Source of the DNA: Elymus sibiricus
Taxonomy: Eukaryota > Streptophyta > Magnoliopsida > Poales > Poaceae
Direction of reading: 5' to 3'
Assembly (NCBI GenBank): GCA_039707655.1
Contig: CM077674.1
Span: 234,957,904-235,021,903, forward strand
DNA: 64,000 nucleotides
The stretch's first letter is position 1. Every line of letters starts with the position of its first letter. A program made the translations under genes and the position numbers. Of this stretch, positions 42,957 through 56,624 are shown piece after piece. Under the pieces are notes generated by a model. The model saw only the letters and a program-made list of their open reading frames with translations. It searched no databases and was not told the origin of the DNA.

Positions 42957-45900
42957 AGCAACCGTGAGTACTCATCCAAAGTACTCACAAGACTTACATC
43001 AGAACTATTCTATTTATGCATCGGTATCAAATGGAGGGGCTGTATCTGTGGACTAGACTGCAGAAATGCCAGAATAGAGAGAAGGCCTAGCCTATCGAAG
43101 ACTAGCAATCTTGCAGCATTAGAAGAGTGTAGATTAGTACATAACAAAGTAATAAGTATGTAGCAGCAAAGCCCAAAGATCCTTCCTCGACTCCCTGCGA
43201 GAAAGCGATCCCGGAGCTTACATATTAATTAAAGTAACATGAATCCAGTTCAAGTTGTAGTAGATCGGGATACTACACTGAGCATCCTGTTACCGTGGAC
43301 ACGGCTATTCGAATAGATAACTTCCCTGTAGGGGTGCACTACTGTTACCCAACACGCTCGATTAACTCTGGTCGGACACACTTTTCTCGGTCATGCCCGG
43401 CCTCGGCTGATCGACACGACGTAGTCCTACCTAGGCTCCGCAGAGAGGTCCCCACCGGTCTACATCCTAAGTGCTCAGGGGTCTTGGGCCCATCGCCCTT
43501 TGCACTCCGGTTCGTGGTGCGCAGGGTGGATACCAGCGCCACCTCTCTCCTGGATGGCACGATCCGCCCCGGCCACAATGCTGAACTGGACGTCTGTCAG
43601 AGCTTTCGGGAGAATCGTACGACGCCGAGTGCCCATAACCTATCCCGCGTGGTGGTTAGTGCGAAAAGGCCAGAGGCCTACTCAGATAACATATCCAAAC
43701 CGTTAGTGTATTGGGAGCTCACGGAGACGAGCAGAGAACCACGATCTTGTGACCCCGTCGCCCCGTCTCGTGGACTTACGGCAAGGGCCAGGCCCATCCC
43801 TCTCCTGGACGGTCTACCTGCTCGGTTGTGCCACGTAATTATCTCGCGGTCACCCTCCTGGTCAACCCGACTTCCCAAGAGACTGTCGGGAACTCAGGTC
43901 CACCTCTACCGGGGTGGTACCGCCTGTCCCTTCAGTCCCGCAGAAACAATCAAAAAGGGGCAACAGGTAAAGGTAAACAGTGTGTTTTTATCATCAAGGG
44001 GGAAGTCCGAGGAATCACCCCTATGGCCTTCCACTCGATGTATCCGCCAAGGTGAACTTAGAGGAATCACCCTCGATGGGTTCACACTTGGGGGGTTGCA
44101 CGACTGAGGCATCATCGGAGGTGGCGAAAGAGGAATCACCCTCGATAACCCACAACCGACTAGCTTCACTGCAGAGATATCATCAGGAGTGAGATAAGAG
44201 GTATCACCCTCGGCACTCGATAGTAGCTCTGCAGAGTCGTACAACTTAAGGGGGGTGTGCGGTGCTGTGTCGGTCTCTGCACATCGATCACACTGATCGA
44301 GTCATCGGTGGTAAAGCATGGCAACAAGGACAAGGGTGCGGGGCCACAAATGGATCACTAAACAACCTATACTAAGTATTTAGGACAACAGGTAAAGTAT
44401 CAACAACAGTTACAAAAACAGGCTGTGCATCAGAATAGGTACTATCGGAGCAACAACTGTAGCGATTCTAATGCAAGCATAAGAGAGAAAGAATATGCGA
44501 TATAGGCATAATCAAGGGGGTTTGCTTGCCTGGAATCTCCGCCGGAAAAGAAGGGTTGTCGGTGGTGTAGTAGTCCTTAGGGGCAGCGTCGGTGTCGGGA
44601 TCTACCGGAGAAGAAGAGGGGGAAGAAACAGATAAATACACAGCAAAAAAAGCAATCACAAAGCATGACATGGCAATATGCAAAGCAGGGGTGACCTAAT
44701 GCATCTCTAAACCATTTTAGAAATTTTTAGGATTTAAGTTGGAGTTATTAACCGGTAGTTATGCACTATTCACCTGCCAGGAACAGGCAAAAAGTTACAG
44801 GTTCCCCTACTTAGAGGGTCCTGACATGCATGCAGATGACACGATCGGATTCGTTGGATTTTTCTTATCAACTTTCATGTAGAAAACCTTTTCATCCGAG
44901 CTACGGATTATTTTCTACGAATTTCCGAAGTTTTAGTCAATTTCTGAAAAATCCTGGAATTATTTTTATTTTCGAATATGCACAGTGCAGAAACCTTTTG
45001 TACCCACTGTAGGCTAGCCACAGTGGATGACAGGTGGGGCTAGGGGCCCAGTTGACCACAGTCAACAGCCGAGTCAGCAGTCAACTGGGTTGACTGTTGA
45101 CTGGTCAAACTGGCAGGTGGGGCCAGGTTGTCAGAGACACAGTGGCTAAGTAAAATAGTTAGGCTAATTAAACTAGCGGTGGGGCCACTGTGTCAGTGTG
45201 ATTAGCAGTAGATTAACACTAATTAAACCATCTGACACGCGGGACCCACCTGGCAGAGTCAACGGTGCACAGTCAGTGAGTTGACCAAAATCAACGCGAT
45301 CAAACGGGGTCAGGGGGCCCACTGGCAGTGACCCAGGTGGGCCCCAGGCCTTGCCACATCGGCTGCCGGCGCCGAAGTAACTCCGGCGAGCTCCCGAGAG
45401 GGCGGTTTCACGCGGAAATGGCGTACCGATGGCCATTTGGCCCGGGGTTTGGCCCTACGGGACGCCAACGACACGCTGCGTCCGATGGCGTGAGCGGCTG
45501 GACGGGGGAAGGCCTGAAGCGATGGCTGCAACGACGAAGGCAGCAGCCGGAGTTCGGGCTTCGACGAACTGCTCGATGTAGCACGCACACGAACGATCTA
45601 GCGCGATGGGTGGCTCCAGGGGAAGACCCTAAACACTTCTGCGTGCTCGGTTGGGCGTGACAGAGGCGACAGCGTCGGCAACTACATCGAAGGCGGAGCA
45701 GAGCTACGGCAACAATGGCGGCAGCAGCACAAGCATGCATTCGAGGCGCAAGTAAGGGGGAAGACGTGGCGCTGCTCACCTACGGGCACATGAAAGGCCC
45801 GGCGAGGGGTTTAGGAGCTGCAGTGCAGTGGATCGACGACGGCAAAGCTCCGGTGGCCGAGGTTGAAGACGGATCGATGCCGACGATGAGGTGCTCCCCG

Positions 45901-45961
45901 GCTTGCGCGAGTTGAGGTCGTCGACGTGCGGCGACGAGGCGGAGCCGTTGGACATGGTGAG

Positions 45962-47705
45962 TGTTGGGGAACGGAGCATGAATTTCAAAAAAATTCCTAC
46001 GCTCACGCAAGATCTATCCATGGAGATGCATCGCTACGAGAGGGGAGAGTGTGTCTACGTACCCTCGTAGACCGTTAGCGGAAACGTCTCACAACGCGGT
46101 TGATGTAGTCGAACAATCCTTCGAGCTCCACCGATCGAGTACCGAACGTACGGCACCTCCAAGTTCTACACACGTGCAGCTCGGTGACGTTCCTCGCCTT
46201 CTTGATCCAGCAAGACGTCGAGGTAGTAGATGAGTTCCGTCAGCATGACGGCGTGGCGACGGTGACGGTGAAGTCATTCCGGCAGGGCTTTGCCTAAGCT
46301 CTCCGAAAATATGACCGAGGTGGAAAACAGAGATCGGGGCACCGCACACGGCTATGGGACAATTGTTGTACTTTGGGGTGCCCCCTTGCCCCCGTATATA
46401 AAGGATGAGAGGGAGGAGGCCGGCCCCCTAGGGGTGCGCCAAGTATGGGGAGTCCTACTAGGACTCCTTAGTCCTAGTAGGATTCCACCTCCCATACGGA
46501 GTAGGAAAGGGGGAAGGGAGAGGGAAAAGAAAGAGGGGGCTGCGCCCCCTCCCCTAGTCCAATTCGGTTTGGGCAAGTGGGGGCGCGTGCCTCCTCACGT
46601 GGCCTGCCTCTCCTTTTCCCGTATGGCCCAATAAGGCCCATTACTTCTCCCGGTGAATTCCCGTAACTCCCCGATACTCCAAAAAATACCCGAATCACTC
46701 GGAACCTTTCCGACGTCCGAATATAGCCTTCCAATATATGAATCTTTACCTCTCGACCATTTCGAGACTCCTCGTCATGTCCGTGATCTCATCCGGGACT
46801 CCGAACAAACTTCGGCCACCAATCACATAACTCATGTAATACTAAATCGTCATCGAACCTTAAGTGTGCGGACCCTACGGGTTCGGAAATGATGTAGACA
46901 TGATCGAGACGACTCTCCGGTCAATAACCAACAGCGGAACCTGGATGCTCATATTGGTTCCTACATATTCCACGAAGATCTTTATCGGTTAACCTCATAT
47001 GTCAACATACGTTGTTCCCTTTGTCTGGCGGTATGTTACTTGCCCGAGATTCGATCGTCGGTATCCAATACCTAGTTCAATCTCGTTACCGGCAAGTCTC
47101 TTTACTCGTTCCGTAATACATCATCTTGCAACTAACTCTTTAGTCACGGTGCTTGCAAGGCTTCTGTGATGCTGTATTACCGAGAGGGCCCAGAGATACC
47201 TCTCCGATAGTCGGAGTGACAAATCCCAATCTCGATCCATGCCAACTCAACAAACACTTTCGGAGATACCTGTAGTGCACCTTTATAATCACCCAGTAAC
47301 GTTGTGACGTTTGATACACCCAAAGTATTCCTACGGTATCCGGGAGTTGCATGATCTCATGGTCAGAGGAACGTGTATTTGACATAGTGAAAGTAATAGC
47401 AATAAACTGATAGATCATTTGCTATGCTAACGGTTGGGTCATGTCCATCACATCATTCTCCTAATGATGTGATCCCGTTATCAAATGACAACTCATGTCC
47501 ATGGTCAGGAAACCTTGACCATCTTTTGATCAACGAGCTAGTCTAGTAGAGGCATACTAGGGACATAGTATTTGTCTATTATCCACACATGTATTTAGTT
47601 TCCGGTCAATACAATTCTAGCATGAATAATAAACCATTATCATGAACGGAGAAATATGATAATAATAAACACTTTATTAATTGCCTCTAGGGCATATTTC
47701 CAACA
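45962..47705 (-). repeat. 3' LTR of copia 2
   Basis: 1744 bp; the polypurine tract CAAGTGGGAGAC on minus lies at 47706-47717. Contains the inverted repeat GTCCTACTAGGACTCC...AGTCCTAGTAGGAT near 46448-46485. Confidence 0.95.
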
Positions 47706-47729
47706 GTCTCCCACTTGCACTAGAGTCAA

Positions 47730-50700
47730 TTACATTGTAATGAATCTAACACCCATCGCATTCTGGTGCTGATCATGTTTTGCTCGTGGAAGAGGTTTAG
47801 TCAACGGGTCTGCCACATTCAGATCCGTGTGTACTTTGCAAATCTCTATGTCTCCATCCTTAATCAAATTCCGAATGGAGTTGAAGCGACGCTTTATATG
47901 CTTGGTTCTCTTGTGAAACCTGGGCTCCTTTGCTATAGCAATTGCTCCAGTGTTGTCACATAAGATAGTCATTGGACCCGATGCACTAGGTATGACACCT
48001 AGATCGGATATGAACTCCTTCATCCAGACTCCTTCATGTGCTGCTTCGGAAGCAGCTATGTATTCCGCCTCACATGTAGATCCCGCCACGACGCTCTGCT
48101 TGGAACTGCACCAACTGACCGCTCCACCATTAAGAATAAATACGTATCCAGATTGTGACTTAGAGTCATCTGGATCTGTGTCAAAGCTAGCATCGACGTA
48201 ACCCTTTACGACGAGCTCTTTGTCACCTCCATAAACGAGAAACATGTCCTTGGTCCTTTTCAGGTACTTCAGGATATTCTTGACCGCTGTCCAGTGATCT
48301 ACTCCTGGATCACTTTGGTACCTTCCCACCAAGCTAATAGCGAGGCACACATCAGGTCTGGTACACAGCATGGCATACATAATAGAGCCTATGGCTGAGG
48401 CATAGGGGATGACACTCATCTTCTCTTTGTCTTCTGCCGTGGTCGGGCTTTGTGTCTTACTCAATCTCACACCTTGCAATACAGGCAAGAACCCTTTCTT
48501 TGACTGATCCATTTTGAACTTCTTCAAAATCTTTTCAAGGTATGTGCTTTGTGAAAGTCCAATGAGGCGTCTTGATCTATCTCTATAGATCTTGATGCCT
48601 AATATGTAAGCAGCTTCTCCGAGATCCTTCATTGAAAATCTTTTGTTCAAATAACCCTTTATGCTTTCCAGAAATTCTATGTCATTTCCCATCAATAATA
48701 TGTCATCCACATATAATATGAGAAATGCCACAGAGCTCCCACTCACTTTCTTGTAAATACAAGCTTCTCCATAAGTTTGTATAAACCCAAACGCTTTGAT
48801 CACTTCATCAAAGCGAGTATTCCAGCTCCGAGATGCTTGCACCAGTCCATAGATGGATCGCTGGAGCTTGCATACTTTGTTAGCACCTTTAGGATCGACA
48901 AAACCTTCCGGTTGCATCATATACAATTCTTCCTTAAGGAATCCATTAAGGAATGCCGTTTTGACGTCCATTTGCCAGATTTCATAATCATAAAACGCGG
49001 CAATTGCTAACATAATTCTGACAGACTTTAGCATCGCTACAGGTGAGAAAGTCTCATCGTAGTCAACTCCTTGAACTTGTCGATAACCTTTAGCAACAAG
49101 TCGTGCTTTATAGACGGTGATATTACCATCAGCGTCCGTCTTCTTCTTAAAGATCCATTTATTTTCAATAGCTCGCCGTTCATCGGGCAAGTCTACCAAA
49201 GTCCATACTTTGTTCTCATACATGGATCCAATCTCGGATTTCATGGCCTCAAGCCATTTGTCGGAATCCGGGCTTGCCATTGCTTCTTCATAGTTCGAAG
49301 GTTCATCGTTGTCTAGCAACATGACCTCCAAGACTGGATTTCCGTACCACTCTGGTGCGGAACGTGTCCTAGTTGACCTTCGAAGTTCAGTAACAACTTG
49401 ATCCGAAGTTTCATGATCATCATCATCAACTTCTTCTCTGGTCTGTGTCGATGTCACAGAAATTTCTTTCTGTGGCGTACTACTATCCAGAGGAGGTACA
49501 ATTACCTCATCAAGTTCTACTTTCCTCCCACTCACTTCTTTCGAGAGAAACTCCTTCTCTAGAAAGGATCCATTCTTAGCAACGAATACTTTGCCTTCGG
49601 ATCTATGGTAGAAGGTGTACCCAACGGTCTCCTTTGGGTATCCTATGAAGACGCACTTATCCGCTTTGGGTTCAAGCTTATCTGGCTAAAGCCTTTTCAC
49701 ATAAGCATCGCATCCCCAAACTTTTAGAAACGACAGCTTAGGTTTCTTACCAAACCACAGTTCATACGGTGTCGTCTCAATGGATTTAGACGGTGCCCTA
49801 TTTAAAGTGAATGCAGCTGTCTCTAATGCATAACCCCAAAATGATAGTGGCAAATCGGTAAGAGACATCATAGAACGCACCATATCTAATAGAGTACGAT
49901 TACGACGTTCGGACACACCATTATGCTGTGGTGTTCCAGGTGGCGTGAGCTGTGAAACAATTCCACATTGTTTTAAGTGATTGCCAAACTCGTAACTCAA
50001 ATATTCTCCTCCACGATCAGATCGTAAGAACTTTATTTTCTTGTTACGATGGTTCTCTACTTCACTCTGAAATTCTTTGAACTTTTCAAATGTTTCAGAT
50101 TTATGCTTCATCAAGTAGACATAGCCATATCTACTCAAATCATCTGTGAACGTGAGAACATAACGATATCCACCGCGCGCCTCAACACTCATCGGACCGC
50201 ATACATCGGTATGTATTATTTCCAACAAGTCTGTTGCTCGCTCCATTGTTCCGGAGAACGGAGTCTTAGTCATCTTGCCCATGAGGCATGGTTCGCACGT
50301 CTCAAATGATTCATAATCAAGTGATTCCAAAAGTCCATCTGTATGGAGTTTCTTCATGCGTTTTACACCAATATGACCTAAGCGGCAGCGCCACAAATAT
50401 GTGGTACTATCATTATCAATTTTGCGTCTTTTGGCATCAATATTATGGATGTGTGTATCACCACGATCGAGATTCAACAAGAATAAACCATTCACAAGCG
50501 GTGCATGACCATAAAAGATATTATTCATCAAAATAGAACAACTTTTATTCTCTGATTTAAATGAATAACCGTCTCGCAATAAACAAGATCCAGATATAAT
50601 GTTCATGCTCAACGCAGGCACCAAATAACAATTATTTAGGTTCATCACTAATCCCGAGGGTAGATGTAGAGGTAGCGTGCCGACGGCGATAACTTGAACT

Positions 50701-51701
50701 CTTGAACCGTTCCCGACGCGCATCGTCACCTCGTCCTTAGCCAATCTTCGTTTATTCCGTAGCTCCTATTTCGAGTTACAAATATGAGCAACCGAACCAG
50801 TATCAAATACCCAGGTGCTACTACGAGTATTGGTAAGGTTCACATCAATAACATGTATATCAAATATACCTTTGTTGATGTTGCCAGCCTTCTTATCTGC
50901 CAGGTACTTGGGGCAGTTCCGCTTCCAGTGACCAGTCCCCTTGCAGTAGAAACACTCAGTCTCGGGTTTGGGTACAGACTTGGGTTTCTTCGTGGGAGCA
51001 GCAACTGATTTGCCGTTCTTCTTGAAGTTCCCCTTCTTTCCCTTGCCCTTCTTGAAACTAGTGCTCTTCTTTACCATCAACACTTGATGCTCCTTCTTGA
51101 CTTCTACCTCCACAGCTTTGAGCATAGCGAAGAGCTCGGAAATAGACTTTTCCATTCCTTGCATATTATAGTTCATCACAAAGCCCTTATAGCTTGGTGG
51201 CAGTGATTGGAGAATTCTGTCAATAACCGAATCATCTGGAAGATTAACTCCCAACTGAGTCAAGCGGTTATGCAACCCAGACATCTTGAGTATATGCTCA
51301 CTGACAGAACTATTCTCCTCCATCTTACAGCTAAAGAACTTGTCGGAGACATCATATCTCTCGACCTGGGCATGAGCTTGAAATACAAGTTTCAGCTCTT
51401 GGAACATCTCATATGCTCCGTGATGCTCAAAACGTCTTTGGAGCCCCGGTTCTAAGCCGTAAAGCATGGCACACTGAACTATCGAGTAGTCATCAACACG
51501 TGTCTGCCAGGCGTTCATAACGTCGACAGACGAGGGAGGGGGTGCGACACCTAGGGGTGCATCAAGGACATAAGCCTTCTGTGCAGCAATGGGGATGATC
51601 CTCAGATTACGGACCCAGTCCGCATAGTTGCTTCCATCATCTTTCAACTTAGCTTTCTCTAGAAACGCATTAAAATTCAGTGGAACTACAGCGCGGGCCA
51701 T
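47730..51701 (-). pseudogene. Copia gag-pol polyprotein with two nonsense codons
   Basis: A single frame from ATG 51701 to the stop ending at 47730 (1323 codons, against 1329 in copia 1), broken only by TAG at 50766-50768 (just after the protease motif FDTGSVAHICNSK) and TAG at 49686-49688 (after the integrase core, WGCDAYVKRL). Copia 1 has glutamine at both places. Gag with the zinc knuckle (CFYCKGTGHWKRNC), integrase (IHTDVCGPM, FLRSDRGGEY, NGVSERRNRT), RT (YVDDILLMG) and RNase H (STCEAEYIAA, CDNTGAIAI) are otherwise preserved. No frameshifts. Without readthrough the element can make only Gag and part of the protease. Confidence 0.95.
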
Positions 51702-52942
51702 TGATCTCCAACATACAATTGCAAAGATTATTTAGACTATGTTCATGATAATTGAAGTTCAATTAATCAAATTATTTAAGAACTCCCACTTAGATTAATA
51801 TCCCTCAAGTTGTCTAAGTGTAACATGATCCACATCAACTAAGCCACGTCCGATCATCACGTGAGGTGGATTAGTTATCAATGGTGAACATTTTTCATGT
51901 TGATCATATCTACTATATGACTCATGTTCGACCTTTCGGTCTCTTGTGTTCCGAGGCCATATCTGTATATGCTAGGCTCGTCAAGTTTAACCCAAGTATT
52001 CTGCGTGTGTAAAACTGGCTTACACCCGTTGTATGCGAACGAAAGAATCTCACACCCGATCATCATGTGGTGCTTAGAAGCGTCGAACCTTCGCAATGGT
52101 GCATACTAGGGGAGAACACTTATCTTGAAATTTAGTGAAGGGATCATCTTATAATGCTACCGTCGTCCTAAGCAAAATAAGATGCATAAAAGGATTAACA
52201 TCACATGCAATTCAATATATGTGACATGATATGGCCATCATCATCTTGTGCTTTTGATCTCCATCAGCCAAGCACCGTCATGATCTCCATTGTCACCGGA
52301 TTGACACCATGATCTCCATCATAGCGTCGTGACACCTTGATCTCCATCGCATCGTCGTGGTCGTCTCGCCGGCTATTGCTACTACTACTACTGCTAACTC
52401 ATAGCGGTAAAGAAAAGCAATTATATAGCGTTGGCATTGCATACAATAAAGAGACAACCATAAGGCTCCTGTCAGTTGCCTGATAACTTACAAAACATGA
52501 TCATCTCATACAACAACTTATATCACATCATGTCTTGACCATATCACATCACCAGCATACCCTGCAAAAACAAGTTAGACGTCCTCTACTTTGTTGTTGC
52601 AAGTTTTACGTGGCTGCTACGGGTTTGCAAGAACCGTTCTTACCTACGCAAAACCACAACGTGGTGTAGTGATTGCTTTTTGATCTTCTAAAAGAACCCT
52701 CTTCATTGAAACCGATTCAACTAAAGTGAGAGAGACAGACACCCGCCACGCATCTTTATGCAACGAGTGCACTTAGCGGTGAAACCTGTCTCGCGTAAGC
52801 GTACGCGTAATGTCGGTCCGGATGCTTCATCTCACAATACCGCCGAATCAAGTATCAACTAGTAACGGCAAGCAATATGTATACACCCACGCCCACAACT
52901 CACTTGTGTTCTACTCAGGCAAATCACATCTAAACATAGACC
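51702..52942 (-). other. Untranslated leader of copia 2
   Basis: Homologous to the leader of copia 1. No long ORF. Confidence 0.8.
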
Positions 52943-52956
52943 TGGCTCTGATACCA
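52943..52956 (-). other. Primer-binding site of copia 2, initiator tRNA-Met type
   Basis: On minus, TGGTATCAGAGCCA, one base from the LTR. Confidence 0.9.
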
Positions 52957-52957
52957 C

Positions 52958-54701
52958 TGTTGGGGAACGGAGCATGAATTTCAAAAAATTTCCTACGCTC
53001 ACGCAAGATCTATCCATGGAGATGCATCGCTACGAGAGGGGAGAGTTTGTCTACGTACCCTCGTAGACCGTTAGCGGAAGCGTCTCACAACGCGGTTGAT
53101 GTAGTCGAACAATCCTTCGAGCTCCACCGATCGAGTACCGAACGTACCGCACCTCCGAGTTCTACACACGTGCAGCTCGGTGACGTTCCTCGCCTTCTTG
53201 ATCCAGCAAGACGTCGAGGTAGTAGATGAGTTCCGTCAGCACGACGGCGTGGCGACGGTGACGGTGAAGTCATTCCGGCAGGGCTTCGCCTAAGCTCTCC
53301 GAAAATATGACCGAGGTGGAAAACAGAGATCGGGGCACCGCACACGGCTATGGGACAATTGTTGTACTTTGGGGTGCCCCCTTGCCCCCGTATATAAAGG
53401 ATGAGAGGGAGGAGGCCGCCCCCCTAGGGGTGCGCCAAGTGTGGGGAGTCCTACTAGGACTCCTTAGTCCTAGTAGGATTCCACCTCCCATACGGAGTAG
53501 GAAAGGGGGAAGGGAGAGGGAAAGGAAAGAGGGGGCTGCGCCCCCTCCCCTAGTCCAATTTGGTTTGGGCAAGTGGGGGCGCGCGCCTCCTCACGTGCCG
53601 TGCCTCTCCTTTTCCCGTATGGCCCAATAAGGCCCATTACTTCTCCCGGTGAATTCCCGTAACTCCCCGATACTCCAAAAAATACCCGAATCACTCGGAA
53701 CCTTTCCGACGTCCGAATATAGCCTTCCAATATATGAATCTTTACCTCTCGACCATTTCGAGACTCCTCGTCATGTCCGTGATCTCATCCGGGACTCCGA
53801 ACAAACTTCGGCCACCAATCACATAACTCATGTAATACTAAATCGTCATCGAACCTTAAGTGTGCGGACCCTACGGGTTCGGAAATGATGTAGACATGAT
53901 CGAGACGACTCTCCGATCAATAACCAACAGCGGAACCTGGATGCTCATATTGGTTCCTACATATTCCACGAAGATCTTTATCGGTGAACCTCATATGTCA
54001 ACATACGTTGTTCCCTTTGTCTGGCGGTATGTTACTTGCCCGAGATTCGATCGTCGGTATCCAATACCTAGTTCAATCTCGTTACCAGCAAGTCTCTTTA
54101 CTCGTTCCGTAATACATCATCTTGCAACTAACTCTTTAGTCACGGTGCTTGCAAGGCTTCTGTGATGCTGTATTACCGAGAGGGCCCAGAGATACCTCTC
54201 CGATAGTCGGAGTGACAAATCCCAATCTCGATCCATGCCAACTCAACAAACACTTTCGGAGATACCTGTAGTGCACCTTTATAATCACCCAGTAACGTTG
54301 TGACGTTTGATACACCCAAAGTATTCCTACGGTATCCGGGAGTTGCATGATCTCATGGTCAGAGGAACGTGTATTTGACATAGTGAAAGTAATAGCAATA
54401 AACTGATAGATCATTTGCTATGCTAACGGTTGGGTCATGTCCATCACATCATTCTCCTAATGATGTGATCCCGTTATCAAATGACAACTCATGTCCATGG
54501 TCAGGAAACCTTGACCATCTTTTGATCAACGAGCTAGTCTAGTAGAGGCATACTAGGGACATAGTATTTGTCTATTATCCACACATGTATTTAGTTTCCG
54601 GTCAATACAATTCTAGCATGAATAATAAACCATTATCATGAACGGAGAAATATGATAATAATAAACACTTTATTAATTGCCTCTAGGGCATATTTCCAAC
54701 A
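52958..54701 (-). repeat. 5' LTR of copia 2
   Basis: 1744 bp, TGTTGGAAATATGCCC...CCCCAACA on minus. The TATA-like TTTATATACGGGGG (minus) lies near 53387-53400. Confidence 0.95.
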
Positions 54702-56624
54702 GTGAGGCGTCGCGAGACGGTCAGTGGCCATGACAACGGCGAGGCACGGCGATAGATGCGCTCGGCCGTGCTGTGCAGGAGGGGAACGAGTGACGGAGCA
54801 GAGGGGAAGAGTGGCTGGGGCGTCCAAGGGGAGTGGGTGGCTCACCCTTATCGCCCCCCGGAGCCCTGTGGCGGCAGGTGGCGAGCAGCGGCCGTGGAGG
54901 CGAGCTCCGGCCATGGCGCGGGCGACACCGAGGCGGGAGCAGGTAGGAGAGGGGTTAGCGGGCTGGGCCGGCTCGGGCCAGCGCTAGGTAAGCCAGGTAA
55001 GTCCTTTCCCCTTCTTGTTTTTCTCTGTTTTTCCATTTATTTAAAAACAGAGGCAGTTAGGGAATTTTTAGAGCTACCAAAAACTTAGGAAAAATGTGGG
55101 ACTTGGCCTATTAAATCCTTTGCATTTTTAGGCTCTGCCACAAAAAGTTTGGAGGCAAGATGAATCCAAATGGATTTTTCACAAATAAAATAGCATTGAA
55201 AAATGCTGAAATGGCACTAAATTGATTGCTATAGTTCATCTTTGCTTAGGGGTGATCTTGTTTTCCTTAATAGTCATTTGTTATGGAATTTTTGCTAAAA
55301 GATGAACTATTTTGCCACAATTTTTGTGCAACTTCAAATTTCACTTGCCATTCAAATTTTAATTTGAAGTGGAATGTGAAATGAGATATGAACCAATGAT
55401 GATCAAGCACTGTAAATCAAGATGACTTGGCACTGATCATATAGGATTACTGTAGCTCATTTCTTAGGGGTGTTACACAAAGTAACTTAGCAGAAACCAA
55501 TATGAGAAAGTCGTAGGCATTGGATCGGTGATGATAATTATGTTGGATGATATTCATCATATAACAGTCACAACCTAGGGCGATACACAATAGCTCCAAT
55601 TCATCAATGTAATGTAGGCATGTATTCCGTATATAGTCATACGTGCTTATAATAAGAACTTGCATGACATCTTTTGTCCTACCCTCCCGTGGCAGCGGGG
55701 TCCTTAAGGAAACTAAGGGATATTAAGGCCTTCTTTTAATAGAGAACCGGAACAAACAATTAACACATGGTGAATACATGAACTCCTCGAATTACAGTCA
55801 TCCCCGGAGAGTATCCCAACTATTGTTACTTTGGGGTCTACGGATCAGAACAATAACAAGTGCATATGACAAGCAGATAGGATCAAGAACTCAAATATAT
55901 TCATGAAAACATAGAGGGTTCAGATCTGAAATCATGGCACTCGGGCCCTAGTGACAAGAATTAAGCATAGCAAAGTCATGGCAACATCAATCTCAGAACA
56001 TAGTGGATACTAGGGATCAAAGCCCTAACAAATTGACTCGATTACATGATAAATCTCATCCAACACATCACCGTCCAGCAAGCCTACGAAGGAATTACTC
56101 ACGCCCGGTGGTGAGCATCATGAAATTGGTGATGGAGGATGATTGATGATGACGACGGCGTCGAATCCCCCTCCCCGGAGCCCCGAACGGACTCCAGATC
56201 AGCCCTCCCGATGAAGAACATGAGGTGGCAGCGGCTCCGTATTGTAAAACGCGATGAAACTTCTTATCTTCTTTTTTTCTCGGGGAAAGAGAATTTATAG
56301 CGTTGGAATTAGGTCAGACGGCCGCCTGTGGGCCCCACAAGGTAGCACGGCGCGCCCTAGGGGGGGTCGCGCCCTGCTACCTTGTGGGCAACAGGTGGCC
56401 CCTCTTCTGTTGATTCTTGCGTCAATAATTTTTATATATTCCATAAAAATTCTCCAAAAAGTTTTGTCCCAATCCGAGAACTTTGATTTCTGCACAAAAA
56501 GAATACCATGGTAGATCTGCTGAAAACAGCGTCAGTCCGGGTTAGTTTCATTCAAATCATGCAAATTAGAGTCCAAAACAAGAGCAAAAGTGTTTGGAAA
56601 AGTAGATACGACGGAGACGTATCA

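Larger units (their letters stand above)
45957..54706 (-). mobile_element. Full-length copia retrotransposon 2 (BARE/Angela-like) with TSD GTGAG, pol inactivated
   Basis: Body 45962-54701 (8740 bp) on minus, flanked by GTGAG at 45957-45961 and 54702-54706. Both LTRs are 1744 bp and differ at about 17 sites by hand count (about 1 percent), so the insertion is recent. Its protein is clearly related to that of copia 1, but the LTRs are far more diverged outside the ends, so it is a distinct subfamily. Confidence 0.95.
42091..55482 (-). mobile_element. Long solo LTR with TSD CAAAG, interrupted by copia 2
   Basis: Body 42096-55477. On minus it starts TGTAACACCCCTAAG and ends CGGGGGCGTCACA. CAAAG flanks at 42091-42095 and 55478-55482, single in the undisturbed 3' LTR of the host element (near 37819). 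After removal of copia 2 and one copy of a 433-bp duplication, the LTR is about 4.2 kb. No primer-binding site, polypurine tract or element protein was found, so it is a solo LTR of a long-LTR element. The 270-codon frame at 43295-44107 and other frames here look non-coding. Confidence 0.8.
37737..56624 (-). mobile_element. Gag-only gypsy-type retrotransposon (non-autonomous), nested host of two insertions
   Basis: Minus-strand element: 5' LTR 41824-56624 (split by the nest at 42096-55482), primer-binding site 41794-41811, gag frame, polypurine tract 38967-38981, and 3' LTR 37737-38966 that lacks its last roughly 180 bp. The internal region is only about 2.85 kb and ends shortly after gag, with no protease, RT or integrase. 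This is the layout of TR-GAG/LARD-like non-autonomous elements. Its right end abuts the F-box/FBD gene. The left target duplication is lost with the truncation. Confidence 0.82.

Noticed and set aside
43295..44107. 270-codon open frame on plus
   Set aside because: Lies wholly in the long solo LTR, has no family motif and low-complexity composition; overlapping frames are also open.
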